In this document: positions 37,441-49,360 of the stretch, piece after piece
Layout of the letters: each line of letters starts with the position of its first letter
Numbering within the stretch: the stretch's first letter is position 1
DNA from: Luscinia megarhynchos
Lineage: Eukaryota > Chordata > Aves > Passeriformes > Turdidae
DNA: 64,000 nucleotides
Direction of reading: 5' to 3'
Assembly: GCA_034336665.1 (NCBI GenBank)
Contig: CM067568.1
Location: forward strand, 40,838,770 to 40,902,769
Made by a program: the position numbers and the translations under genes
The notes under the pieces: generated by a model
Told to the model about the DNA's origin: nothing
Seen by the model: the letters and a program-made list of their open reading frames with translations, nothing else
The model's database searches: none

Positions 37441-40400
37441 ATCTCTCTTTCACAATTTTAACATTTAAAGTATCCATAATTGACAGTAATGGCACAGATG
37501 CAGGCTGAATTACATCTTAAAGGTTGCTATTGTCTAGCTGCTGAGAGGGTTCTGTAAAATTGGGTTAACAGGACACCATCACATGACCTGCTAGTGTTTT
37601 GACAGCTGTTTCCTTCCGAAGCAAAGAGGTAAAATTGGGGTTTTTTTCTCTTTTTTAATGAAAGTTTAGTATTTGCACCACAATTTTTGAAAAGCATTTC
37701 AGGGAGACATTAGAACCATAGCAGGAGCTGTGTCACTGGCTTTGCCTATGAATTTTTCAGCCAGCCTTAGTGTTTTCAAAGCATTGGGAGGGAAGAAAGA
37801 ATTGCATAATGAAATAAACCATGTAACATATTTCACTTTGGATTTACATTTGCGTACGTCTCAAGCTGAACAGGTGCTTATCCTTTGCAGTGACTGTATC
37901 CTCAGCCCAAGAGTTAGACTTAGTTTTTTGCTGTTGCCCTATTTTAAATAGAACAACTGGAAGATTTTCATTAAAATAGAATTAATTCAGATTTACACAG
38001 AGATCATTGGTGTCTTGGAGCTAATTCTCCTGCTTCCTAAACCAATATAAATAAAGATTTTACGTAACTGCAAGCACAGTGAAGAAAAAACACAATTTCC
38101 ACTGTACTGTGTTCAGGTCTAAGGCAAAAGTGTCACAGTTCAATGATGTACCATTTCAAAATGAATAGAAGTTTCAAAAGTTATAGCTAGTAACAATTGT
38201 AACTCCCACTCCTATCCAAGGAAAAACCAAGACAACAAAAAACAGAACTACAAAATCCAAAATGTGTCATAAGCAACCATACTTTACTTTTTATCTTGAT
38301 GTATATCTTGATGTTGATAATAAAATATTAGTGCTGCCAAATGTTCTGGCTTATCATCACACCGTTCAGTGAAGTTACCTAAGTCCAGACTTGAGTTCTC
38401 TACTTCAGTTGAGAATAGAACCAGGGCTCAAAGTTGTACAGTAGGCCATCCAAAATGTCTTGCATTCCTCACTGTTCCACGCTGTAAATGGCTACAGAAA
38501 ATACTACCTCATCACAGTAAAATGTCTCACAGACCTGTAAAAATTTCTCACTCATGATAAGCTCATCTTGCAATGAAAAGCTAAGAGGCTGACATAAATA
38601 TAGAGTTACAGAAAATCATAGATATATTCCTTCAGCTTCTTAAAAATGGGATCTGGCTTTGGGAGGGAAGAGTGAGGACTAGGTTAAAGGCAAGTGACAG
38701 AGTAAAAACTGAAACAGAATAGTAAATTCTTCCCTCTATTACTTTCTAATTACTCTCTCTAACATTGCCTTTTTTTCTGCTCAAAGCAGAGACTAAGAAT
38801 TGAAGTCAAGTACAGCCATCTTAAACATAAGCAGAAAGCTTAAATCTAGGATCAGCTTGAGTTCTTGTTGACAAATTCAAAGCATTTGGGTGACAGGCAC
38901 TTTCCTCCCTGCTTTTAGCCATTGATCCTGTATAACAAATATTATAGAATTTCTCCCTGCTTTCTGTTTTTCTCCACTTGTACTGTCTAAAATTCTTTGA
39001 AATTACTCCTTTGAAGAGTTTCTGCACAGTTCCTCTCATCTGTACCAGGTTTTCATAACTTGCTCCTTCCCATATTGAAGCTGCTCAGTAAGGATCTTAT
39101 GTCCCCTGTGTCACAGCATATGTAGGGGAAGTAGAAATGCTTTTTTATGATGGAATCCTGTCTGTTGCCCCATGGGCTCAAAATGACACACTGGCATCCT
39201 TCCTTCTGCTTTTTTCTTCAATGACTTTTTGAAGTACATCATAAAGAGTTTGCAGTTTATTCATCTGCTGTTGTTGCTTTCAGGCCAGGCATGGGGGTTC
39301 AAAGTCAGGCTAATCACGTTGCCCTGGAAGTCTGCTCTAGGCATGTCCTGACTTGTAATCCTTTGTCACTTCCTAACTAGGCTGAATGCTCTCTTCCATT
39401 TAGGCAATCCACTGTGGTTTTTCTGTTGAACACCACTGTGCCATCACTGTCTGGCATTCAGGTCCCCAAGACCTCAGTGGGATTTCATTGCAGCAAAAAG
39501 CAATCTGTAGCTGATCAGTGGTATCTGTCCCTGCTGTTTATTTACAGGTAAAGTAGGTCAGATTGTATCAAGGATTTCTTCCACTCAGAAAAGCTGAAGT
39601 CCAAGGCTTGCTGCCTTGGGAGTTTGAAGTCCATAACACAGGTCAAGGACTGTCACCTGGTCACAGTCGGGTAATCATCTGTTTATCCCAGAGGAACCTG
39701 AACACTGTGACAGGTAGCAGCTCCCAGCTCTTACAGAGTTCCCAGAGAAATCTTAGTTTTTCCACTGCTCTGAGTGCTGCAGCCAGGCCCAGAGTTTCAA
39801 GGGGTCTTATGTTGACAAACACATTACTGATACTCTTCTAACAGCATTATTCATACAGTCCTGTCATCCTGATGGACTCAGAACATTTAGATTTTGTATC
39901 AGCATGAGTCACCTCACCCACATTTGGTCATCGCTAAAACCAGGTGTGGTAACAGATTAGCAATGCACAGAGGCACTACACTTCAGTGTAGGGCAATGAA
40001 TCTAGGGTAGTGAGAGGGTGTTCCTGCACTGATGAAAAGAAAATGTCAGTGCCAGGCTGGAAGAGGGGAGGTGATGTGTGCCAGTCTTTTCAGAACTTTG
40101 CATGTCTGTCTCCATCATCTAGAAAGCTGATACCACCTTGATCTTTTCTCCCTCAAAGCAGCTCTAAGTCTCATCCCTAGCAGACATCTCCAGCTGCAAA
40201 AATTTGAATAAATTCCTTTGGAAAAAATTCCAACTTCTTGACTATTCAAAGCCAAGACTGACTTCCCATTTGCAGTCACTAACAAATGTTTTCAATCAAT
40301 CACCTGCTCACAGATGGGAAGATGCCATTCAGACACAATAGACTGTGTGGTGGGAAATGGATCAGTTAGGAAAGCTGCCTTTTGTCATTCTTCTTTTCTT

Positions 40401-43400
40401 TTTTCAACAGACTTACCTTTCTTCACAGAAAGAAGGAAAAGGAAGAAACCTACACAGCAGGAAACAGTGCAAAAACAGTTTTTTCTTTTCTGTCCAGTTT
40501 TAAGGGAAAGAGCAAAGGCATGAAGGATTGCTTCACTTTGGGAACGTTGGAAAAAGATTTGTCCCACTCTGACATTACTTTATACCCATTGATCTAGACC
40601 AAAGGGGGAAAGGAAAGGAAAGAGAAAGGTGTAGTTAATTTAAAAACTCACTTACCTCAAGGTTTCTTTAGAGTTATTCAAACAATTGTATTTAAAAGCT
40701 TATAAGCAGTAGTTACATTGGAAAGATATTACTTGTATAGCTCCTCTAGGCAGATGATTGGATTTTTCACAAATGGGAAAATATGCAAAGAAAAATAGGC
40801 AGCCATAAAGAGATGAGCATATGCTGCAGGGTAATGTATGTGGAGTTACTGACACAAAGACAGACAATGTGTAGATATGAAAACATTTACCTGACAAAGG
40901 CTGTGAAGATACTTGGAAGATGAATAGTCTTTTCCCATTTAGGCAGCCCATTTATATCTTATTATGTGGCATTATTGTGACCATGTCTGGTCTGACTAGA
41001 ACAAACACATCTCAGAATCTTCTGAGATTCCCCTGATGGCATGGGAAGTGAATTTTTCATTTATTTGGAGTTTGTTTCTTCCCACGGTGAGTATTTTCCA
41101 AAATTATAGTGAGGCTGAGGCTCCAGGCCACCAACAGAACTAAATGAAAATATTTTTATATGTGTAACCTTACTATATGCTTGTCTTTTTCTGATCAGGA
41201 TATAGACCATAACAAATTTTTGATGGTATGTCCCCAGCAAGACAGCAATTGGGAAGAACAATATATGGTCTGTCAAAGAGTTGAAATATTTTCTGTAGAA
41301 GCTTTTCATGTTTTATCTAATCTGCAAAGCAAGAGCTTGTTTTGACCGAGCTGCTGGGTTGGCTAGTGTGCTGTGTAATTTAGGTAATGGGACAGCTCTG
41401 AGCATTTCTAGGTCTTGAGCATTTTTGAACTAATGATTTGAAAAAGTTTTGTAATCATTCATGAGCTAAACCATAGAGCTATGTGCTTGATACATCAGCA
41501 ATTTGTCCGTTTTATCCAGAAGAGAGCTGATTTTCAAAGGTACTGATCATTTCTCTATTTTCTCATTCATCAAAAAATTTTTATATTTGTTTATCTCACA
41601 AATTATCTTTCTGCTTCTAGGTAACAAATCTTTGACTCTGTTCTCTTTGCAGACCCCTTAAGTGCAATTTAGAAAAATATAATCTCACCTGAAAATAACC
41701 TGTATTTTATCTAATCCACCCTTACATGTGCTTAGGATTGTGAGAAATAGATGCATCCATATATATTCAACAACAATCCACAGTTTCACTGGTATCACCT
41801 ACTCAGGAAGCAGAACCTGTAGTGGTTCCTATTCTGTGCATCTGTGGGAGGGCAGATGGGATCACAGGAATGTAAGAGGTCCAACTTTTTTCCTTTAATG
41901 TGGGTTTTAGGCTTATGACTTACAGTGGGACATTTATTTCTTGTACTTGGAAGGTAGGGAGTCTGGGGGGACCAGTACCCTCAGAGCATGCAATGGACTT
42001 CCCACCTTGGCAGCAACAGTTAATGCCTGAAGGTAGATGGATATTGAATGTAAACTTTCATAGAGTATTTAAACTTTAGGGAATTGAGTTGGAAAGCCTT
42101 GGTCTAGGAGTCAAGGAGGAATGCACCATACTAGGAAAAAGTTATTTTGATGTTCAAACAAAGGTAATGCTGGAACTGAAAACTAAGATGAGTTTTGTGT
42201 CCAGGGCTAGGATGGCGCAAGGCTAAGGTAGCAGGAAGCTTTGAAACAGCAGAATGGTTTGATAGAATTAAGGCAGGAATTATCAAGTACTGGCAGGCAG
42301 GTCAGCGTTCACGTGCATTGTCAGAGCCTTATAGCAGGCTCAGGTAGGAGCATTACAATGCAGCAATGTTGTAAGGGTGAGGTAACCTTGCAATGCAAGA
42401 AATAACAATGAGAATAGATAACAATAGAAGCTGTGTGGCAATGTTGGAGGGGAAGACTGAGATGAAAAGCAAAAGATGCTGTAAATAAGTTGCAGCATCC
42501 ATCTGTAGTATTGCCATATTGCAATATGCTCTGTGACTTTCTAAAGCTAGCCCTATCCAGCTATAATTTGAGAAAAGCTTTTCACCTACAAAACCCTCCA
42601 ATTCTTCTCCATCCATTTAAAAATGAAAAGGTAGGTGAAAACTATTTCGGGAAGAAATGCAGTACTTAGTGAAAATCACAGCCTGCCTTCCCCACCTCAG
42701 CATCAGTCTCCAATGTTCATTTCCCTGCACTTGCTTTTCTTTGAACTTGACTTTGCCTATAAACTGTTCTGGCAGTAGCTGTGTTTGTTGCATGGCCCTC
42801 CTGGAACTTATTGGCTGTTTGTCTTTGCAGAGAGACAGCTGCTCTCTCAGTGATGATGGGTGTAAAATTAAAAGATTGAGCTAGTTGTATCTTTGTAGTG
42901 CTGGTAGTTCTGTAAGAAGTCAGTCACAAGTCTCTGAAGGTACCATAAAGAGGCAGTCAATTTCCTGGAAAAATAGATGGATTCCCAAATACTATTGTTG
43001 TCAATAGAGAGTTTTCTCTTTTACTTGTACTCTAACCTTTTAGGCATTTAATTTTTATTTGCCTGCTGTAGCACGAAGCCAACAGTATTACAGAAGAAGA
43101 AAGCTAGGTGGAGATGGTTGGCTGCTCAGAAATCAATTCCTTATCATTCTAATTTCTTAATATCTAAAAGTGAATTTGGAAAAAAATTTAGGCAAAACCA
43201 AAACTCAATCCATCTCTGAACTAATGAAAATAATATCAGCAATATCCTTAATTTCAGTCTTGTGAATGAAATTCCACTGCACATGCAAATTCATCCACTC
43301 TCCTCTCTAGAAACCATTCTGAGTGTAATGGCCAAGAAAGGAAAAGAATTTGTAGGGTGAACAAAAGGTTATAAAAAGGAGGAAAGGATGGGAAAAATGG

Positions 43401-43883
43401 AAGATTAAGGTAGTGCTTAAGAGGAGAAATTCCAGCTGCTGAGATTCAGCAAACTGGGGAGTGCAAAAGCCTAAATGCATGGTTTCTCATGTTTGTGCTA
43501 TAGATTTGGGATTTTTGCCACTTCCATTTGTGCTGCTAATTATTTTAATAATACAAAATAAAGCAGGACAAAGCATTAGGAAACGCACTAAATAATTAAA
43601 ATGTTCTGAATTTCTGTCATCCATTTCACTTGAGGGCTTTCAAGTGCTTCCTCAGAAAATTACCTCATAAACATGTCTTTACTGATGGAATTGTATTCTG
43701 TCTTAGTAATAGATCAGCTAAGATACTAGCAGAAGTGAGACAACTTTGCACTGGGAGAGAGTTATAATAAATGAATGATGGTGAAGTAAATGCTTATGAT
43801 ATTTTTTGTGTACTTTTTTCACAAGAATATACAAGTAAAAATTCAAGAAAAACTTGCTGCTGTCACCAGTTGCCTCTTCTGCC

Positions 43884-44015
43884 TTTGGTGGAGGTTTGGT
43901 TTGGGTTTTGGTTTTGTGAGTTCTTTTGTGGTTTTTGTTTTGGTTTGGGTGGAACTTGTGGGGAGTGGGAGGGGTTGGGGGTTTTTTTGGTTGGTTGGTT
44001 TGTTGGGTTTTTGTT
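43884..44015. repeat. G/T-rich low-complexity tract
   Basis: About 130 bases are almost free of C and A, made of ggttt/ggttttg units (tttggtttgggttttggttt) with several G3-G5 runs (ggtggagg, gtggggagtgggagggg, ttggggg), ending in ttggttggttggtttg. The overlapping 96-99 codon frames seen across it are products of base composition, not genes. Confidence 0.88.
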
Positions 44016-47000
44016 ACTGGATTTTGCTTCCTTCAATCCCAGGGTCTTTTTCTCTAAGTCACATTGTTAAACACCAATGAGATAGTACTGGCCTAAATCT
44101 GTTTAATAAAAGAATCAATAGGAGCAGCATGGTTTTTAGGCCATTAAAAATGATATTTTGTCAAGCTATACCTTACTTAGTGTTACATATTAAATCTCAT
44201 TGTAGGGAATGAAAGAAAAAAGTACAGACCCTACTTATTATGACAGAGTATAGAAATAGGCTAATCCTTTTTCAACAAAAAGAATGACCTCAGAAGAAGT
44301 AGGTAAACAAAGTCTTCAAAGTAAAGCTGGCTTTTTAATGATAAAAATTTATTTTAGACTTCTTCATTATTTCTAATATATAAGAATGAAATAAGGCCCT
44401 CCTGTTCATAAGAGAAATGTGGAACATGCCTTAACCTCTGGTATGATTAGCAGGCTTCCCTAGATGAAAATAACAGTGGAAAGATGTGTGTTTTCTATTA
44501 GAAACTGCAAATTTTTGTGCTCTTTTCTCTGCTTCATCTCTGTGTCAGCACAAACTTCTCATCACATTGTATTGGATGAATCTGGGTCAGCCAATTTCTG
44601 TCATACAGTCTATGTCATCCCAGCCAAGTTTGATGAGATTGCACTTCATTGATTTGTCTATTTGGAGCACTATTTAGGGAAAAGAGAGTGTATTTTTGTT
44701 GTCTCCACTGCAAGGATCTGTCACAGTGGGCCAACCCCTTGTATGTTCATTTAGGCACTGGTCCTCAAAAACCAGTCTGATTCTGAGTGAATGGTACCAT
44801 GGGTCAGAAATGTTGGGTTAGGGTGTGATGGTGTGTTCCCTTCTTATAATCATATTTCCATTTGATTATTTACCACAATAGTGAAGGAACTCTTTTTATC
44901 TACTTTTTACTCTGGAGAAGTGTGCATATCAATTTCCTGTCATTTGTAAGCATCCTCTCAGTTTTACTTTTGCTAAGACAGTCCACAATTAAAATAGCAA
45001 GTCTTTTTAGGATTTTATTTGTGAAACTGTCCATAAGGAATTTTTAAAAGCAAATGGTCAAAACCCTGGATGTAAATACCTGAATTCCCTAGCAGCAGTT
45101 TTTAAAATCAATTGAAGCAGTATTTCACAGCTCAGGTCTGTACAGAAGTAAAGCAACAACCTCAAGTCCTTTGCATTTGATCATTTGATCAGATCACGAT
45201 AACTTATTTGTAAAAACTGTGGTATTAGTCTCACCATATTACACCAAATTCCAGCTTGGGTATGCAGTATCTGTTTCTCTTAATTATATGGGATAATTTA
45301 AATTGGTATTCTTTTTCTGCACTCAACAGTTGCTTTGTTCTATCCAAGGAACAGCACTCCTATAAGACTCGATGAAGCTTTGAGTTGTCTCTCAATATTA
45401 AATCAAAGCCATATTCTCAAATTGAAATACACCAGTATCAAAGTAAAAAACTTGACTAATTCTACCCATGGTTGACTAGAGATCCAAGAGACCCTCTTCA
45501 CTTACCTGTTTATTTTGTGGATATTATTTTTGAGCAACATACAGTCACTGAGTTAAACACTACAGTTTGAGAAATAATTTTACTGCTTGTGTTTAGTGCC
45601 ATTTTTTGTCTTTCTCATATGTGAAATCTGCCAAGTAAAACCATGGGGGAGAAAAGCCATCACAAATCTTATTCAAGCTATTCCACTCAAGACTATCTGC
45701 ATCTGTGTTCCCAGTGTTTTTTCCTATTGAGAGTAGTATATTAACTTGCTAGGTGCAGGTGCCAGAATTATGTAAAAATAAGCAACATTTAAAAAAAAAA
45801 TTCCAAAACCAGTAATGACTTCTGTAAATTAGAAAATCTAATAAGCCAAACTAAGGAATAAAAATAGTTAAATATATATACATTTTTCAGTTTGTCTATA
45901 AAATTTGATTTCACATTTCAGCCTGTCACCCCTAACCTTTTCTTGTAACTCACTTTTACAGCATTTATTTTCTTTATCAGCTGATGATGCTATTAACAAT
46001 CCAGAGGATTGTTTTGGGGTCAGAATATCAGCATTCTCCTTAGCTAATATCATATCCAGAATTGCACAATGTACAAGAAAAGTAAAATCTGGCCCATTCT
46101 GTTGCAGTCATGTTGTTTCTGAATTAATGATTTCAACACCAGTTTTGTCAGTACAGGTATTGTAAAAAGTCCCAGCACTGTAATGTTTAGCAGACATTTT
46201 TCCTTATCAACTCTGGGAGTTGCCTCCCACAAATGTATAGCACACCAACTGTACTCTGTCAAGCATGGATAGTTCTAGTGCATAAAATAATTGAAACTTC
46301 TGTTATTTAATGATAATTCCTGAGAGAAGAGCAGCATAACTCAGGAGAACAGTGCAGTGCAGAGCAAGAAGTAAGGTGGTCATTAGAATAATTTAATTTG
46401 GAGGTCTGCTTTCTTTCACTTCTGTGCCTGCAAACAGTGCCTGAAAACTGGTGTAGAACAGCTGCACCTCATATCTGATTGTCCACAAGTAGATTTGAGT
46501 TGGCCATAAAAGCTTTGTAGCAGGTCAAAATACATCAAACACCTCCTTTTAAAGCTTCAGACACTTGATTCACCCAGTGGCTAAAGACTAAGACTTGAAG
46601 ATGTCCAGCAGATGTTTATTTTTGTTTCTCTGTTTTCCTGTTGATGTGAACCAGCTAGAGCTCAGTAATGCCTCTTGTTAAGACAAGAATGAAAAGAGAG
46701 GGGTACAAGAACACTTGAGATTCATCAGTCCTTAGGCATAGAAAATCCAAGAAAGGTCTGGGTGTTGATGTTTTTATTTCATATGCCTTGCTTATAAAAC
46801 CAAACCCTGAAAAAGAGCAAGAGTGGATTTTTCTAAACCTGTGCTTGTAATGGGGTGAAAATGGAAGAAAGAAGAGGGTATTACTCAAGTATTTAAAAGA
46901 CATTTTTGAGAATAGGCCAAATGTCTTCCATATCAGAACTAACACCATAGTTGAAGAAACTATATAAACTGAAAGGAAATAATGCAAAATGTTAGAGTGT

Positions 47001-47098
47001 GAACCTTAGAAAGGTGGATGGTGTGTTGAAAAGTAAGTGTGAACAATCTGGAGCATATTTTAGCAAAAATTCATTCTTAAATGGTACTTTCTCGTGCT
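44016..47098. other. Unique AT-rich DNA, no gene seen
   Basis: No exon, RNA gene or clear repeat is recognised. A short poly-A tract lies near 45790. Confidence 0.6.
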
Positions 47099-47112
47099 AC
47101 AGAAGCTGTTAT

Positions 47113-47162
47113 TGGAAAAAAAAAAACCAAGAAAAAAAGGAGAGAAAAAAAAAGAAAAAATA
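47113..47162. repeat. Purine-rich (A/G) tract
   Basis: An almost uninterrupted A/G stretch on the plus strand contains A11, A7, A9 and A6 runs, broken by ccaag and ggagag. It is low complexity. Polypurine tracts may adopt unusual DNA structures. Confidence 0.85.
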
Positions 47163-47340
47163 AGCCAAATGCAATTCAATTTGAATTTATTTTAATATAT
47201 TTACTCAGGGTTAACAAGTCATTAAGCATCAAATTGCTGACTCTTAATGAGTCCCTGATGGTGAAAATGAGCTACCTACAACTGTACAGTAAAATAACAA
47301 CAATGGCATGGCAGAAGGCTATAATAAAAATCAAGTAAAT
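47163..47340. other. Possible conserved non-coding element
   Basis: The segment is AT-rich without being repetitive. It has homeodomain-like words (tcattaagc, cttaatgag) and a run of non-degenerate sequence directly after the purine tract. Its composition resembles known vertebrate enhancers. Conservation itself cannot be seen from one sequence. Confidence 0.25.
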
Positions 47341-47484
47341 GCTATTGAATATTTGATGTGTGGCTGCCAAACTGGTTTTGAGAAATACTTCCATTTATTT
47401 AGTTCAGTAGGTTCATTTACTGTATGGTGCTCTATGACTGGTTTTGCTTTCAGGAAAAGTATTTGATCTGATTTTGTCTTTTAG

Positions 47485-47544
47485 AAGAAGCTGAGGTGAC
47501 AGATCCTGTATATATACTAATTGTTGGGCTAATTGCCGTGTTAA
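47485..47544 (+). CDS. Possible small exon with a hydrophobic segment
   Basis: Sixty bases are bounded by a pyrimidine-rich acceptor (attttgtcttttag ending 47484) and a strong donor (a|gtaaga from 47545). One frame is open: after two bases of a split codon it reads EAEVTDPVYILIVGLIAVL and leaves one base, so the exon would be symmetric (phase 1-1). The peptide is an acidic stretch followed by about 11 hydrophobic residues, like the start of a membrane-spanning helix. I cannot name a protein. Short pseudo-exons of this quality arise by chance in long introns. Confidence 0.18.
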
Positions 47545-47929
47545 GTAAGACTTTCTCCTGACCAGTGCCCAGTCTGATAAATTTAACAGTTGGGAGGTAG
47601 GAGTAGCTAAAACAATTGCGTGGTTAAGTACACAAAGACATGCATAGCTGGTAAGTTCTAAATGGTTAAATAATGAATTAAATTTAAAGTAATAAATTTA
47701 ATTGTGACAAAAACGCACCTACCAAAACAGAATTTAATGGCTTGCACTAGTGCTCCCTGTCCTATCAACTTGCTCCAATGGGTGTATTGTACAATTATTT
47801 TTACCTTTTTAATTATTGTTTTGTAGACCAACAGTATCTATGAATTCCAGGAAGGCTAGTGGGCCTCTGTGTGCTGTCCATTTCCCTCATGATGGCAATT
47901 CCTCGTTGCAGATGGTTTGGATTGGGCTG

Positions 47930-48510
47930 TCAGACACTCGCTGGCAGAGGGACAAGGCTGTCTCTGGGTGGTGACACTGGCCCGGGGTCAGACGTGTGGG
48001 CTGGCAGTGTCCACACCTGCTGCTGGAGGTGCACACCATGGCGTGACCCCTTCCCCAGCCCTCTCCTCCTCACACCTCTGCCACGGCTGTCTTTCAACCT
48101 GTTGGCACTCTGGAGGCAGAGGGATGAAAGACAAGCGACCCGAGGTTAGGCACGACAAGAGAGCTGAAAGAGAGCTGTGCCCAGCGCTGGAGCATTAACA
48201 AAAGTCCAGCTTCTTTAGTGCTTTTCTTAGAGCAGTCTGTGATATAGTTGCCATCTCCCGTTCTCGTGCAAAAGCTGATTTTCTAAATCCTAACTATAAT
48301 AATTTGGCTCCTACTGTATGTCCAGCAGAGACCTTGTTGCCTAATGAACAACAGGATAAACCTTGCACTCTGCCCAGAAAACACTGGCAACAGCAGAAAA
48401 GAGACCGCTCAGCTGGCAAGCTGGTAGAATTTTTTCCTCCTTTAGAAACAGCCTATAGGTTTCTAGCTGTGGGTTCAATGGAAGATGAAGAGAATTGCTG
48501 TTTGATCTCG
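47930..48510. promoter_or_regulatory. CpG-enriched segment, possible regulatory DNA
   Basis: At least 13 CpG dinucleotides lie in about 580 bases, nine of them between 47930 and 48190, against a sparse background elsewhere in the window. The left half is GC-rich (for example tggcccggggtcagacgtgt) and the right half returns to normal composition. A 103-codon frame at 48304-48615 and two frames in the GC-rich half overlap it, but none resembles a protein. It might be an orphan CpG island, an enhancer or the start of a non-coding transcript. Nothing here decides between these. Confidence 0.3.
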
Positions 48511-48879
48511 TTATTTTTTTGTGACAAGGAACTATTGTTTTGGGAATTTTATTTTATGTGTGAAAAAAGTCAAATTTTTCATTCTGCAACCTCTCTCATT
48601 TCATTTCCTTCTTAAGAAGGCTCTCTTGGCTCTGATGGATTGTCAGCTGCTAATATAATGCTTCTTTGTATAGAAAGAATTACTGGTCTAATGTAAAATG
48701 AGTTTCCTGGCACATCATCAGTATAAAAATCTTAAAGGAGGAAAAGCAAAAATGTGGCCTCATTTTTTTAGTTGTCTTCTTAGTATATTGATTGTTTTGC
48801 AGCATTAGCATCCTCCACAGAGGGGAAGGTCAATACCATTATAACTCCCACTGCTCTCACCCACTCTTTAAAATTGAAT

Positions 48880-49360
48880 TCAGTGTATTATTGAAATAAG
48901 AAGAGCATGTGCAAGCAATTATTTTTTTCACTTTTGAAGTTACATTGAACAATGGACACCTGGCATATCAGCCATCAAACAGAAAATTAACTGTACTAAT
49001 AGCAGTGCAGATTCAATGCTGATTTAATTCTGACTTCAGAAGTTAATCATCTCCAACACGATGGATGGTTATTTAATGAGAAGGATTCATGGGTTCTAGA
49101 AACCACAATACAAACTAACAAATCAAATCTGATGCCATCACCTCCTTACTGAATCACTATTTCGGCACCACAGAACAGCTGGACGGCTTCAGTGCTCAAT
49201 ACAGCCAGGAAGTGGGGGATTGCAGCAGCAATCAAAATCTTCAAGCTGCAAGGCATGTGAATATGCAGTTCTGAACTAAACTTGCACACAAATAATTAAT
49301 GAAGTAATAGTCAAAGTAATAGCAGAAACCAAACCATATGAACCTTTCTCAGAAATAATT
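48880..49360. other. Possible conserved non-coding element (SOX/homeodomain words)
   Basis: A non-repetitive block contains the SOX-type word gaacaatgg (48947-48955), several homeodomain-type TAAT words (tttaatgag near 49073, the ataattaatgaag block near 49291), and a balanced, non-slippery composition unlike the surrounding AT-rich DNA. It lies directly downstream of the CpG-enriched segment. Deep conservation is inferred from texture only. Confidence 0.3.

Larger units (their letters stand above)
20978..43883. other. Long gene-poor stretch, unique DNA
   Basis: About 23 kb in which I recognise no exon, RNA gene or clear transposon. Short open frames on both strands (for example 22014-22430, 26486-26887, 27166-27588, 30475-30765, 39563-39841) resemble no family and mostly sit in locally GC-richer DNA. 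There are small simple repeats at 29871-29901, 35656-35690 and 37399-37440. A fragment at 32031-32060 may be related to the palindromic repeat of 19.25 kb. Confidence 0.5.

Noticed and set aside
43771..44080. Two overlapping open frames of 96-99 codons
   Set aside because: They are Gly/Phe/Val/Trp-rich because they translate the G/T-rich low-complexity tract.
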